A stretch of DNA of 64,000 nt, taken from Kribbella rubisoli (GTDB lineage Bacteria; Actinomycetota; Actinomycetes; Propionibacteriales; Kribbellaceae). Location: assembly GCF_004217145.1 (NCBI RefSeq), contig NZ_SHKR01000011.1:248001-312000 (forward strand), written 5' to 3'. The number at the start of each line of letters is the position of its first letter. The first letter of the stretch is position 1. Positions 1-7,780 of the stretch are shown here, piece by piece. Both the position numbers and the translations under genes were made by a program. The notes beneath the pieces were generated by a model. That model was not told the DNA's origin. It saw only the letters and a list, made by a program, of their open reading frames with translations, and did not search any database.

Positions 1-690
1 GGGGTGGACGGCGCCTACCCGACCGCCGAGGACGGCGAGGCGATCATCCGGAGAGCCTGTGTGAGCGCGGAGTTCAGCGCGTTTGCCGGCGGCGGGACGA
101 GCCCGGTGAGCGCATGGCTGCGCGGCCTCGCCCGGATCGCGCACGACGAAGCCGGCGGAGCGGGTGTGGGTGCGATCGGGCTCTGCTTCACCGGCAACTT
201 CGCCCTCACGATGGCGCTCGAGCCGGCCGTGATCGCGCCGGTCGTCAACCACCCGTCGCTTCCGCTGGACGCCCCGGGCGAGCTCGAACTCTCGCCTGCC
301 GACGCGGACGCGCTGGCGGAGCGGTTCCAGCGCGAAGACCTGCAGGTCCTCGCGTACCGGTTCCAGGGCGACCGCTGGTGCACCGGCCAACGCTTCGCGG
401 CGTACCAACGGCTCCTCGGCGACGCCTTCCTCGGACGCGTACTACCCGCGGACGCCGCAAACCCAGACCCACCACCGTTCTTCCGCGACGTCGTGGGATG
501 CGCGCACAGCGTGGTAGCAGCCCACTTCGTAGACGAGACCGGCCACCCCACAGTCCAAGCCCGCGACGAGATCCTGGCCTTCCTCACCACCAAGCTGCTT
601 GTCACATCCGAGCTGGCCGGCCCGTCGGCGGCCACCGCCGCGCAGCCTGCCGTGGCTACTGGGGACCTGGAGCGGCAACCTGGGACCTGA
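1..690 (+). CDS. Dienelactone hydrolase family protein (5' truncated by window edge)
   Basis: Alpha/beta hydrolase of the dienelactone hydrolase type; these enzymes use a Cys-Asp-His triad to open lactones or cleave small esters in the cytoplasm. The nucleophile elbow reads GAIGLCFTGNFAL, with Cys where serine hydrolases carry Ser, and a C-terminal GCAHSVV segment can supply the His. The first in-frame start is a GTG at position 4, but the frame is open to the edge (GGG before it), so the true start probably lies outside the window. The last ~25 residues are Ala/Pro-rich and may not be conserved. The stop lies inside a strong stem-loop. The substrate cannot be told. Confidence 0.75.
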   Translation, partial: GVDGAYPTAEDGEAIIRRACVSAEFSAFAGGGTSPVSAWLRGLARIAHDEAGGAGVGAIGLCFTGNFALTMALEPAVIAPVVNHPSLPLDAPGELELSPADADALAERFQREDLQVLAYRFQGDRWCTGQRFAAYQRLLGDAFLGRVLPADAANPDPPPFFRDVVGCAHSVVAAHFVDETGHPTVQARDEILAFLTTKLLVTSELAGPSAATAAQPAVATGDLERQPGT

Positions 691-710
691 AATAGCAGGT
701 CTCAGGTTGC
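675..710. terminator. Stem-loop between convergent genes
   Basis: Two 15-nt arms (gcaacctgggacctg and caggtctcaggttgc, one G-T wobble) flank a 6-nt loop. The left arm contains the stop region of the hydrolase gene. Part of the arm sequence (ggtctcaggt) is repeated again just to the right. There is no clear T-run on either strand, so it may act as a bidirectional terminator or simply protect mRNA ends. Confidence 0.55.
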
Positions 711-729
711 TCCATCGGGTCTCAGGTCG

Positions 730-1257
730 CTACTCCTCGACCGGGAACAGGATCGGGCTGAGTAGGTAGCGTGATCGGCCGGGAGTGGCTTCGTTTGTCA
801 GGGCGGGGAGGATTGCGGCGCGCATGCCCTCGATCAGTTGGTGGAGTTCGTCCTCACTCAGCCAGATGCCGTGCTGGCGGTAACCCACGAGATCCGCCAG
901 CGGGTCCGCGCCTTCGTGGTCGAGGTACGTGTTGAACTCGGCCACCAGCGCGGCCATCGCGACGGCGAACGCGCGTCGGTGATCGTCAACGGTCACCCGC
1001 TCCAGGTCTGCCGGCGTGATCGACGCACGCTCCTGCTGTAGCCGGAACCGGCGCTCGACCGCACCGCGCACCCGCCGCTCCTCCGCGACCTCGAGGATGC
1101 CGCCCTCGGCGAGCAGTTCGACGTGCCGATACAGGGTCGCCTTCGAGACATCGGCGATCCGCTCGCCGAGCTCGCCGGTCGTCAGCTCCCGGCCGCCGCG
1201 CAGCGCATGGACGATCCGCAACCGCACCGGATGTCCCAGCAGCTCCAACGGACCCAT
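730..1257 (-). CDS. Winged-helix transcriptional regulator (ArsR-like)
   Basis: DNA-binding regulator of 175 residues. The N-terminal ~80 residues form an ArsR-like winged helix (LGHPVRLRIVHAL, then the recognition-helix stretch VSKATLYRHVELLAEGGIL and a basic wing). The remaining ~95 residues are a helical effector domain with no recognisable ligand motif. It is divergently transcribed from an alpha/beta hydrolase 55 bp away, and a near-perfect palindrome lies between the two starts. Autoregulation and control of the hydrolase is the simplest reading, but it is inferred only from the layout. Confidence 0.8.
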   Translation of the reverse strand: MGPLELLGHPVRLRIVHALRGGRELTTGELGERIADVSKATLYRHVELLAEGGILEVAEERRVRGAVERRFRLQQERASITPADLERVTVDDHRRAFAVAMAALVAEFNTYLDHEGADPLADLVGYRQHGIWLSEDELHQLIEGMRAAILPALTNEATPGRSRYLLSPILFPVEE

Positions 1258-1281
1258 GGCGCAACGATCTCACGTCGTGCT

Positions 1282-1306
1282 ACCTTTCTCAAACATTGAG
1301 AAAGGT
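1282..1306. promoter_or_regulatory. Palindromic operator between regulator and hydrolase
   Basis: A perfect inverted repeat with 11-nt arms (acctttctcaa / ttgagaaaggt) and a 3-nt spacer sits in the 55-bp divergent gap. The right arm also carries the AGAAAGG ribosome binding site of the hydrolase gene, so a bound protein would cover the translation start region. Likely operator of the neighbouring winged-helix regulator. Confidence 0.65.
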
Positions 1307-1312
1307 GTCGCG

Positions 1313-2239
1313 ATGACCGCTTGGACTCCCCCGCCGTACGCCGACCCGGCGGCCTTCACCGAGCAGGACCTCGTCCTCGAGGCAGCCAACCAGACCGTGC
1401 CCGGCACCCTCACGCTCCCGAGCGAGCCGAGCGAGCCGCCCACCATCGGCGTCGTACTGCTGGCCGGCGGCGGACCCTTCGACCGCGACGAGACCGCGGG
1501 GCCGAACAAGCCGCTGAAGGATCTCGCCTGGGGCCTGGCCACGCACGGCATCGCCGTACTGCGCTTCGACAAGCTCACCGCGAACCGGCCCGAAGCGATG
1601 GCAGCACCCGGCTACACGATGACCGCGGAGTACGTGCCGCACGCGATCGCCGCCGTACGCGCGCTCGCCGAACACGTCGACCGGGTTTTCATCGTCGGCC
1701 ACAGCATGGGCGGGAAGGTCGCGCCAAAGATCGCCGCCGAAGAGCCGTTGGTTGCCGGCCTGGTGATCATGGCCGGCGACACCCAGCCGATGCACCACTC
1801 CGCCGTCCGCGTGATGCGCTATCTCGCGGAGACGGGAGCGGTTCCCCCGGAGACAGTCGACGCGTTCCAGCAGCAGGCCGAGGCCGTCGACGATCCCGGC
1901 CTGTCCGCGGAGACCCCGTCGACGCACCTGCCGTTCGGCATGCCGGCGTCGTTCTGGCTGGATCTCCGCGAGTACGACGCGGTCGCCACCGCGGCGAAGC
2001 TCGACGTACCGATCCTTGTCCTGCAGGGCGGTCGCGACTATCAGATCACCGTCGCCGACGACCTGCCCGCGTGGCGCGACGGCCTCCCCGACGCGACGAT
2101 CAAGATCCTCGAGGCCGACAACCACGTGTTCATCCCCGGCACCGGCCCGTCGACCGTCGCCGACTACGCGGTCCCGGGGCACGTAGATCCGGAGGCCGTA
2201 AACACCATCGTCACCTGGTTGCCATCAGCAACCAGGTGA
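1313..2239 (+). CDS. Alpha/beta hydrolase
   Basis: Cytoplasmic alpha/beta hydrolase of 308 residues. The nucleophile elbow GHSMGGKVAPK lies near residue 129; the acid and His are likely in VLQGGRDYQ and EADNHVF near the C terminus. The family resembles bacterial hydrolases with a short N-terminal beta domain ahead of the catalytic fold (residues 1-60). The ATG at 1313 was chosen over upstream in-frame starts because AGAAAGG sits 7 nt before it, and an upstream start would run through the divergent regulator gene. Esterase or peptidase-like activity is probable; the substrate is unknown. Confidence 0.8.
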   Translation: MTAWTPPPYADPAAFTEQDLVLEAANQTVPGTLTLPSEPSEPPTIGVVLLAGGGPFDRDETAGPNKPLKDLAWGLATHGIAVLRFDKLTANRPEAMAAPGYTMTAEYVPHAIAAVRALAEHVDRVFIVGHSMGGKVAPKIAAEEPLVAGLVIMAGDTQPMHHSAVRVMRYLAETGAVPPETVDAFQQQAEAVDDPGLSAETPSTHLPFGMPASFWLDLREYDAVATAAKLDVPILVLQGGRDYQITVADDLPAWRDGLPDATIKILEADNHVFIPGTGPSTVADYAVPGHVDPEAVNTIVTWLPSATR

Positions 2240-2262
2240 CGCCGACTCAAGACAGCAGCGCT

Positions 2263-2500
2263 GGATCGGCCGGGCTCGGACTCGACCCGCAGGTCGCCGT
2301 GGTGCTTCTTCACCACAATGCGCTAGGAGATGTCGAGGCCCAGTCCGGTGCCTTCACCGATCGGCTTGGTGGTGAAGAACGGGACGTCCTTCACGATCTC
2401 GTACCTTTGCAACTTCCCTGACATCATCACCAGCATCGAATTCAGCAACTCCCGCAGATCACTGGTCTGGTACGGCGCGAAACAACTCGCCGCCGACCTC
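2263..2500 (-). pseudogene. Broken copy of the cyclic-nucleotide histidine kinase
   Basis: The minus strand encodes two pieces that match the C-terminal half of the intact kinase at 4550-6016: one like [14 protein letters not shown] through YEIVKD, and one like [18 protein letters not shown]. They are joined directly, so about 68 residues holding the N box (NIIDNA) and the DTGPGIP box have been lost in frame. A Trp codon after GLGLDIS has become a stop (TAG), with recognisable sequence ([13 protein letters not shown]) continuing beyond it. No N-terminal half is present. It cannot encode a working kinase. Confidence 0.85.
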
Positions 2501-2799
2501 CGCGCCAGCGAGGCGCGCGCGTGAAGCCCTGAGAGCCGCGTGCGCCCGCGCGCCACCTATCCCGCTCGGCAACTGCTGCCCAAACCAACCCCGTACTCTT
2601 CGCCCGGGCCAGGCTGAACCATTCGCTCGGCCGCAAGTGCAGCAGCTATTGGAAGCTTCATACGGAGTTGGTGCTCCAGATCCTGCAGTCCATAAATTGC
2701 ATGTTGCTGCAATCTCAGCCCCTAGTCCGCATCCGGGCTCGTCACTAGCGTTTTAGGTCCGGCGCAGAACGGTGTCGGATCCGCCCAGGGGAGACTTTG
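2501..2799. other. Intergenic stretch with lower GC
   Basis: No gene is supported here. The part from about 2640 to 2760 is visibly more AT-rich than its surroundings, holds a small inverted repeat (attgca at 2696 / tgcaat at 2708) and precedes the secreted-protein gene, whose promoter it probably contains. No clear -35/-10 pair could be assigned. Confidence 0.5.
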
Positions 2800-3711
2800 A
2801 TGAAGTTCCGCAGAATGGCCACACTTTTTCTGGCATCGGCCATCGGCTCGATCGCCTGCCTAGCAACCGCCTCAGCTGTGCCGCCGGACCGCGCGCGACC
2901 GTTAGAGCCGTCCTCACAGTCACCGACTGACTGTTCAGCAGCGGCTCAGGCTTCAGGCGACTGCCTCGGTTGGGCCGGCGGAACAGGGGCCGACCGGGCC
3001 GCGGCGACGGTTGCCAGCGCGCTTCGACTTGGGAAGACCGACCTCGCCCGCAAATTCTTCGACAATCATCGCGCCGAGATGAGTTCGAGTACCCGAACCT
3101 TGGTCACCCAAGCCCTTGCTGTCGCAGCCAAAGACGGCGGTGACGATGCCGCGCAAGTTCTTGCCCCGCTGGTGTTCCCGTCACCGCACAATGCCACCGG
3201 CGCCAAGACCTACGGCACCGCGTCCCAGATCGACAACGGCGAGTCCCTCGCGACCAGTTACTACAAGTGGCTGCTCCACGGCTCAACTCAGACGAAGGTC
3301 TACTACGGGTACGCAAATTCGTCCGGGTATCACACGCTCGGTTCGCTGAATGCGGACCTCGAAGCCCACACGTACTTCGAAGAGACCGGCGCTCATTGGT
3401 ACATGGACGTCGTCCAGGCGTCTGGAGTACGCCCGTATCTCAGCAGCAATGTGGTGCGGATCTACCAGGACATAACCTTGGGGTCGGACCCGGTCAAATC
3501 AACCCTTCCCTGTTACGCCGCCGGGTACACGCTCGATTGCAACGTGTACAGCAAGCCATCTATGACGACCGGAAACTGGTACTACTTCCAGGTGAACTTT
3601 GTGATCGGTGTTTCCGGATATCCATCAACTCAGTACCAGGCGCAGACCAGGCGCTGGAAGGTGGTAACTTCATCGAACTGGCAGTTCCTCGCCTACGGCA
3701 ACGGCGGCTGA
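2800..3711 (+). CDS. Secreted protein of unknown function
   Basis: Predicted exported protein of 303 residues. A signal peptide is clear: MKFRRM, a hydrophobic core, then an ATASAVPP cleavage region. Residues ~35-125 form an Ala-rich helical domain containing DCLGWAGGTGAD; residues ~150-303 are rich in Tyr, Trp, Ser and Thr, with a probable disulfide pair (Cys either side of YAAGYTLD), and look like a beta-sheet domain. ATG 2800 follows AGGGGAG by 6 nt. A shortened relative of the helical domain lies downstream at 4135-4467. I do not recognise the family. Confidence 0.7.
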   Translation: MKFRRMATLFLASAIGSIACLATASAVPPDRARPLEPSSQSPTDCSAAAQASGDCLGWAGGTGADRAAATVASALRLGKTDLARKFFDNHRAEMSSSTRTLVTQALAVAAKDGGDDAAQVLAPLVFPSPHNATGAKTYGTASQIDNGESLATSYYKWLLHGSTQTKVYYGYANSSGYHTLGSLNADLEAHTYFEETGAHWYMDVVQASGVRPYLSSNVVRIYQDITLGSDPVKSTLPCYAAGYTLDCNVYSKPSMTTGNWYYFQVNFVIGVSGYPSTQYQAQTRRWKVVTSSNWQFLAYGNGG

Positions 3712-3746
3712 ACTAGAACCAATTTGGTCAACCCAAGGAGGATCAG

Positions 3747-4019
3747 TTGACCGTACCGGATGAGATCGCGAGGGCCGAGCGGGCTCGGCTGGACATGCTT
3801 GATGCCGTCTACGCAGGCATCCAGCGCCGAGGTGAAGTGTTGGACGTTGTCAGCAACGCTGACTCACTTGAGGATGCCCGCCGCGCTATCCAGCGGCTCC
3901 TGGGACTGACCGAGGAGCACGCCCAGGCGGTCCTCGACCTTCAGTTCGGGAGACTGACGCGTTCGAGCGTGACTCGTATCGAGCGTGATCGAGAGAACCT
4001 GCGCGCCGAATGGGGATGA
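3747..4019 (+). CDS. Small GyrA-like protein
   Basis: A 90-residue protein matching only a short stretch of DNA gyrase/topoisomerase IV subunit A: the helical segment that in GyrA reads roughly LMERFGLSEEQAQAILDMRLQRLT, here RLLGLTEEHAQAVLDLQFGR and following residues. The catalytic Tyr domain and the C-terminal beta-pinwheel are absent, so it cannot cut DNA. A TTG start preceded by a perfect AAGGAGG at 5-nt spacing argues that it is translated. It sits 35 bp after the secreted-protein gene, possibly in the same transcript. Its role is unknown. Confidence 0.65.
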   Translation: MTVPDEIARAERARLDMLDAVYAGIQRRGEVLDVVSNADSLEDARRAIQRLLGLTEEHAQAVLDLQFGRLTRSSVTRIERDRENLRAEWG

Positions 4020-4035
4020 TCGCACCGGTCGGCGA

Positions 4036-4082
4036 TGGAGGCGTGCGGTGGACGCTGGAGGAGCGATCACTGCACGCCTCCA
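4036..4082. repeat. 11-bp inverted repeat
   Basis: Perfect arms tggaggcgtgc and gcacgcctcca separated by 25 nt, lying between the GyrA-like gene and the truncated secreted-protein copy. There is no T-run, so termination is uncertain; it could mark an old recombination junction. Confidence 0.5.
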
Positions 4083-4134
4083 CTGCCTCAGGCTGGAGCT
4101 GGATTGTCGATCGAATTTCCGACACTCTGTGCTC

Positions 4135-4467
4135 ATGAACGATGGTCAGTTGGAACCTGCCGACGCCTCGGACGCTGCGCAGGACGCCGGCGAATGCTTG
4201 GGGTGGGCGGGCACAGCCGGCGCTGATCCAGCCGCAGCGACGATTGCCAGCGCATTGCTGCTGGGCAGGTCCGCAGGCGCTCGCAGGTTTTTCAGCATCC
4301 ATCAGGACGAGATCGACCCGGCGACCAGGGACCTGATCATGGAAGCGTTTGCAATCGAGGCCACTGACGGCGCCAGCGCCGCTGCCCGTGTGCTCGCCCC
4401 CCTCGTCTCCCCTACGCCAGCCCCACAGACCCTGCCCTTACCTGGCCACGATCTACACAATTCTTAA
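4135..4467 (+). pseudogene. Truncated paralogue of the secreted protein
   Basis: An open frame of 110 codons from ATG 4135 that aligns with residues ~37-125 of the secreted protein at 2800-3711: shared DCLGWAGG/ECLGWAGT, AAATIASAL, and AARVLAPLV before a divergent tail. It has no signal peptide and lacks the whole C-terminal Tyr/Trp-rich domain. No ribosome binding site is evident before the ATG. It is best read as a decayed duplicate, although a short cytoplasmic protein cannot be excluded. Confidence 0.65.
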
Positions 4468-4549
4468 CCCGGCGGCCTACTGGCTCTCCGGGTAACACAC
4501 ATGGAGCTGGGAGTCGCCGCCGTCCTCGACCGGTTGCTTGCAGCAACTC

Positions 4550-6016
4550 CTAGGCCAGGAGCGCCGGGTCGGACTCCAGTTCCCGCTCCGGATCGAGCGG
4601 AAGCACGATCTTGAACACCGTCCGGCCCGGCTCTGACTCGACCCGCAGATCGCCGTGATGCTTCTTCACGACGATGCGCCACGAGATGTCGAGGCCCAGG
4701 CCGGTGCCCTCGCCGATCGGCTTGGTGGTGAAGAACGGCTCGAAGATCCGCCGCCGGATCTCCTCCGGGATACCGGGACCGGTGTCGCCGATCTCGACGA
4801 CGGCGTAGGCGCCGTCCCGCCGGGTCCGGATCGTCAGCGTCCCGGATCCGCCCATCGCGCTGACCGCGTTGTCGATGATGTTCGTCCACACCTGGTTCAG
4901 CTCCGCGGCGTACGCCGGGATCTGCGGCAGCTCGGGATCGAAGTCCTTCACGATCTCGTACCCCTGGAGCTTGCCCGACATCATCACCAGCGTCGACTTC
5001 AGCAATTCCCGCAGATCAACGGTCTGGTACGGCGCGCGGTCGATCTGCGAGTACTGCTTGGCAGCACCAACGAGTGTCGAGATGCGGGTGACCGAATCGT
5101 CGATCTCGTTCATCAGCGACTCGGTGTCGATCGTGTACATCAACCAGCGCACGGCACCCTCGAGGTACTTCGGCCCGACCGCCGTCAGCACCTCGTCCAT
5201 CCACGGCACATCCAGCCCGGCCGCGGCCAGCACCGGAGCGATATCCCAACTGGCCTGGACATCGTGGTCGTCCAGCCAGTCAGTCAGCTCGTCCTCCCGG
5301 TCGGACAACTCCATCGGCGGGATGTCTTTGTCCTTGTTCTTGTCCAGCCGCTCGACCGCGTCGTCCTGGAGCGCGACGATCTGGTGCAGCTTGGTCGCGT
5401 CGAGCGTGCCGTCGGCGAGCATCGCCAGCTTCGACCGCATCCCGGAGACCCGCTGCCGCAGCGTGGCCGCGGCCCGGACCGCCGCGGCGGCCGGGTTGTT
5501 CAGCTCGTGGGTCAGACCGGCGGACAACGAACCGAGGGCGAGCAGCCGCTCCCGCTCCCCCAGCGTCTCGTTGGTCCGGCGCATGCCCATCACGAAGCCC
5601 TCGATCAGGTGCACCGCCATCGGGAACCAGGTGTTCATCATCGTCGCCATCGTCTCGGCGCTGATGACGAAGAACTCCGACGGCTGGGTCACCTGCATCG
5701 TCGCGGTGTACGACTTGTGGTCGTTGGCGCCGAAGAACGCGTTGAAGGCGCCCGAGTACACCCCGCGCTGGCCGGTCCGGTTGATCTCCACGAGCTCGCC
5801 GTGGGACAGCTTGCAGAGCCGGATCTCCCCGGTCAGCAGGACGTAGCAGCAGGTCGCCTCGTCCCCCTCGTTGAAGACGATCCCGTCGTGCACGGACTCC
5901 ACGTACCCGACCTCCGACAGCCACTGCAGCTGCTCGTCGGTGAGGCTCTCGAAGAGGAACAGCGTGCGCAGCTCGTCGGGAGTCAGCCGCCGCGGCTCCA
6001 CAGCTTGGTCAGTCAT
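4550..6016 (-). CDS. Histidine kinase with cyclic-nucleotide-binding domain
   Basis: Soluble sensor kinase of 488 residues with no membrane segment. Residues ~14-135 form a cNMP-binding/CRP-like domain that would sense a nucleotide or redox/thiol cue (two adjacent Cys at 56-57). The phospho-acceptor helix reads [17 protein letters not shown] with His170. The ATP-binding domain carries NIIDNA, DTGPGIP and GEGTGLGL boxes, all intact. The start codon overlaps the stop of the upstream response-regulator gene (TGATG), so the two are translationally coupled and form one two-component system. A broken copy of its C-terminal half lies at 2263-2500. Confidence 0.9.
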   Translation of the reverse strand: MTDQAVEPRRLTPDELRTLFLFESLTDEQLQWLSEVGYVESVHDGIVFNEGDEATCCYVLLTGEIRLCKLSHGELVEINRTGQRGVYSGAFNAFFGANDHKSYTATMQVTQPSEFFVISAETMATMMNTWFPMAVHLIEGFVMGMRRTNETLGERERLLALGSLSAGLTHELNNPAAAAVRAAATLRQRVSGMRSKLAMLADGTLDATKLHQIVALQDDAVERLDKNKDKDIPPMELSDREDELTDWLDDHDVQASWDIAPVLAAAGLDVPWMDEVLTAVGPKYLEGAVRWLMYTIDTESLMNEIDDSVTRISTLVGAAKQYSQIDRAPYQTVDLRELLKSTLVMMSGKLQGYEIVKDFDPELPQIPAYAAELNQVWTNIIDNAVSAMGGSGTLTIRTRRDGAYAVVEIGDTGPGIPEEIRRRIFEPFFTTKPIGEGTGLGLDISWRIVVKKHHGDLRVESEPGRTVFKIVLPLDPERELESDPALLA

Positions 6017-7677
6017 CAGAGCATCTCCAGGTATCGGTGCACCAGTGTCACGGCCATCGCTCCGTCTCCGACCGCCGAGGCAACGCGCTTCACCGACTCG
6101 GCCCGCACGTCACCCGCGGCGAACACGCCGGGCATGCTCGTCTCCAGGTGGTACGGCTCCCGCTCCAGTGGCCAGCCCGGCGGTCTGCCAGGCAGGTCTG
6201 GTCCGGTGAGGACGAAGCCTCGATCGTCGCGGAGCAGGTCACCGGGCAACCAGTCCGTCCGCGGAGCCGCGCCGATGAACACGAACATCCATTCCGTGTC
6301 CACCTCACGCTTCTCCCCGGTCTCGCTGTTGAGCAGGGTGAGATGTTCCAGGTGCTCCGAGCCCATGCAGGAAACGACCTGCGTGCAGGTATGCACCTCG
6401 ATGTTGTCGATCCCGTCGATCTGGTCGATGAGGTACGACGACATCGTCGCGGTGAGCGATGGTCCTCTTACCAGCATATGCACGCGTTTCGCATGCCTGG
6501 AGAAATAGACCGCCGCCTGACCGGCGGAGTTGGCTCCGCCGATGATGTAGACGTCCATGCCGGCACACGCCGGACCCTCGGTCGTCGCCGAGCCGTAGTA
6601 GATTCCACGACCGCACAGATCGTCGACCCCAGGGGCCTGCAGCGTCCGGTACGAGACTCCGGTCGCCAGGATCACCGAGTGCGCCGAGATCTCGCTGCCG
6701 TCGGCGAACCGCAGCCGCCGCGCGTTGCCGAGCGTCTCCAACCCCACGACCTGACGGGTCGTCAGCAACTCCGCGCCGAAGCGGACTGCTTGGCGCCGGG
6801 CCCGGTCCGTGAGCTGAGCACCGGAGACCCCGTCCGGGAAGCCCAGGTAGTTCTCGATGCGGCTGGACTGCCCTGCCTGGCCACCTGTCGCCAGCTGCTC
6901 GACCAGCACAGTCCGGAGGCCTTCGCTAGCGCCGTACACCGCTGCTCCGAGCCCGGCCGGGCCGCCGCCGACCACAACCAGGTCGTAGAAGTCCTTGGCC
7001 GGTGCCGTGGACAGGCCGACCTTGTTGGCCAGCTCGGTCTCGGACGGCGCGACCATCACCGTGCCGTCCGGAGTAATCACGACAGGCAGTGTCGAGCCGT
7101 CGACCTCGCCCGCGTCGAGGAGCCGCTTGGCCTCTTCGTCGTCGACGTTGAGCCAGCGGTACGGCACCGCGTTGCGGGCGAGGAAGTCGCGGGCCGCGAA
7201 CGACGGCGCCGACCAGCGGTGCCCGATCACCCGGGTCTCGTCGCCGGACGGCTCCGGGGTCGACTTCCACAGGTCGAGCATCGCGTCGACCACCGGATAC
7301 AGCTTCTCCTCCGGCGGGTTCCACGGCTTGAGCAGGTAGTGGTCGAGGTCGACCACGTTGATGGCCTGGATCGCCGCATCGGTGTCGGCGTACGCCGTCA
7401 GCAGCACGCGGCGGGCGAGCGGGAACAGGTCCATCGCGGCCTCGAGGAACTCGATGCCGGACATCTGCGGCATCCGGTAGTCGGCCAGCAGCAGCGCGAC
7501 GGGCTCGCCGCGGAGCTTGAGCTCCTTCAGCGCGTCGAGCGCCTGCACCGGATTCTCCGCCCGGACGATGCGGTTCTCCTCGCCGTACCGACGGCGGAGG
7601 TCACGGGCGATTGACCGGGAAACGCCGGGATCGTCGTCCACGGTGAGGATCACCGCGCGGGTCGTTGACGCTGTCAT
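6016..7677 (-). CDS. Response regulator fused to glutaredoxin-like and thioredoxin-reductase-like domains
   Basis: A 553-residue fusion: receiver domain (residues 1-125, acidic VDDD at 13-16, phospho-acceptor D66 in LLADYRMP), a glutaredoxin-like fold (~140-215) and an FAD/NAD(P)H thioredoxin-reductase-like module (~225-553; VVVGGGPAGLGAA and later YIIGGANSAGQAA). The usual CxxC before the NAD(P)H motif is missing (EGPACAG instead), and the glutaredoxin-like domain has WSAPSF where a CPxC would sit. It probably signals through flavin or nucleotide redox state rather than dithiol exchange. ATG 7677 was chosen because the receiver domain begins at once; its AAGGAGG lies unusually close (1 nt). 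Confidence 0.88.
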   Translation of the reverse strand: MTASTTRAVILTVDDDPGVSRSIARDLRRRYGEENRIVRAENPVQALDALKELKLRGEPVALLLADYRMPQMSGIEFLEAAMDLFPLARRVLLTAYADTDAAIQAINVVDLDHYLLKPWNPPEEKLYPVVDAMLDLWKSTPEPSGDETRVIGHRWSAPSFAARDFLARNAVPYRWLNVDDEEAKRLLDAGEVDGSTLPVVITPDGTVMVAPSETELANKVGLSTAPAKDFYDLVVVGGGPAGLGAAVYGASEGLRTVLVEQLATGGQAGQSSRIENYLGFPDGVSGAQLTDRARRQAVRFGAELLTTRQVVGLETLGNARRLRFADGSEISAHSVILATGVSYRTLQAPGVDDLCGRGIYYGSATTEGPACAGMDVYIIGGANSAGQAAVYFSRHAKRVHMLVRGPSLTATMSSYLIDQIDGIDNIEVHTCTQVVSCMGSEHLEHLTLLNSETGEKREVDTEWMFVFIGAAPRTDWLPGDLLRDDRGFVLTGPDLPGRPPGWPLEREPYHLETSMPGVFAAGDVRAESVKRVASAVGDGAMAVTLVHRYLEML

Positions 7678-7780
7678 GCCTCCTTCATACCAGCGCCAAG
7701 CCACAAATCGGGATCCGTCATCCACAGGCCCTCGTCCGGTTCGCGAGGGGCTGATTCGCGAACCGGACGAGAGGGGCGGC

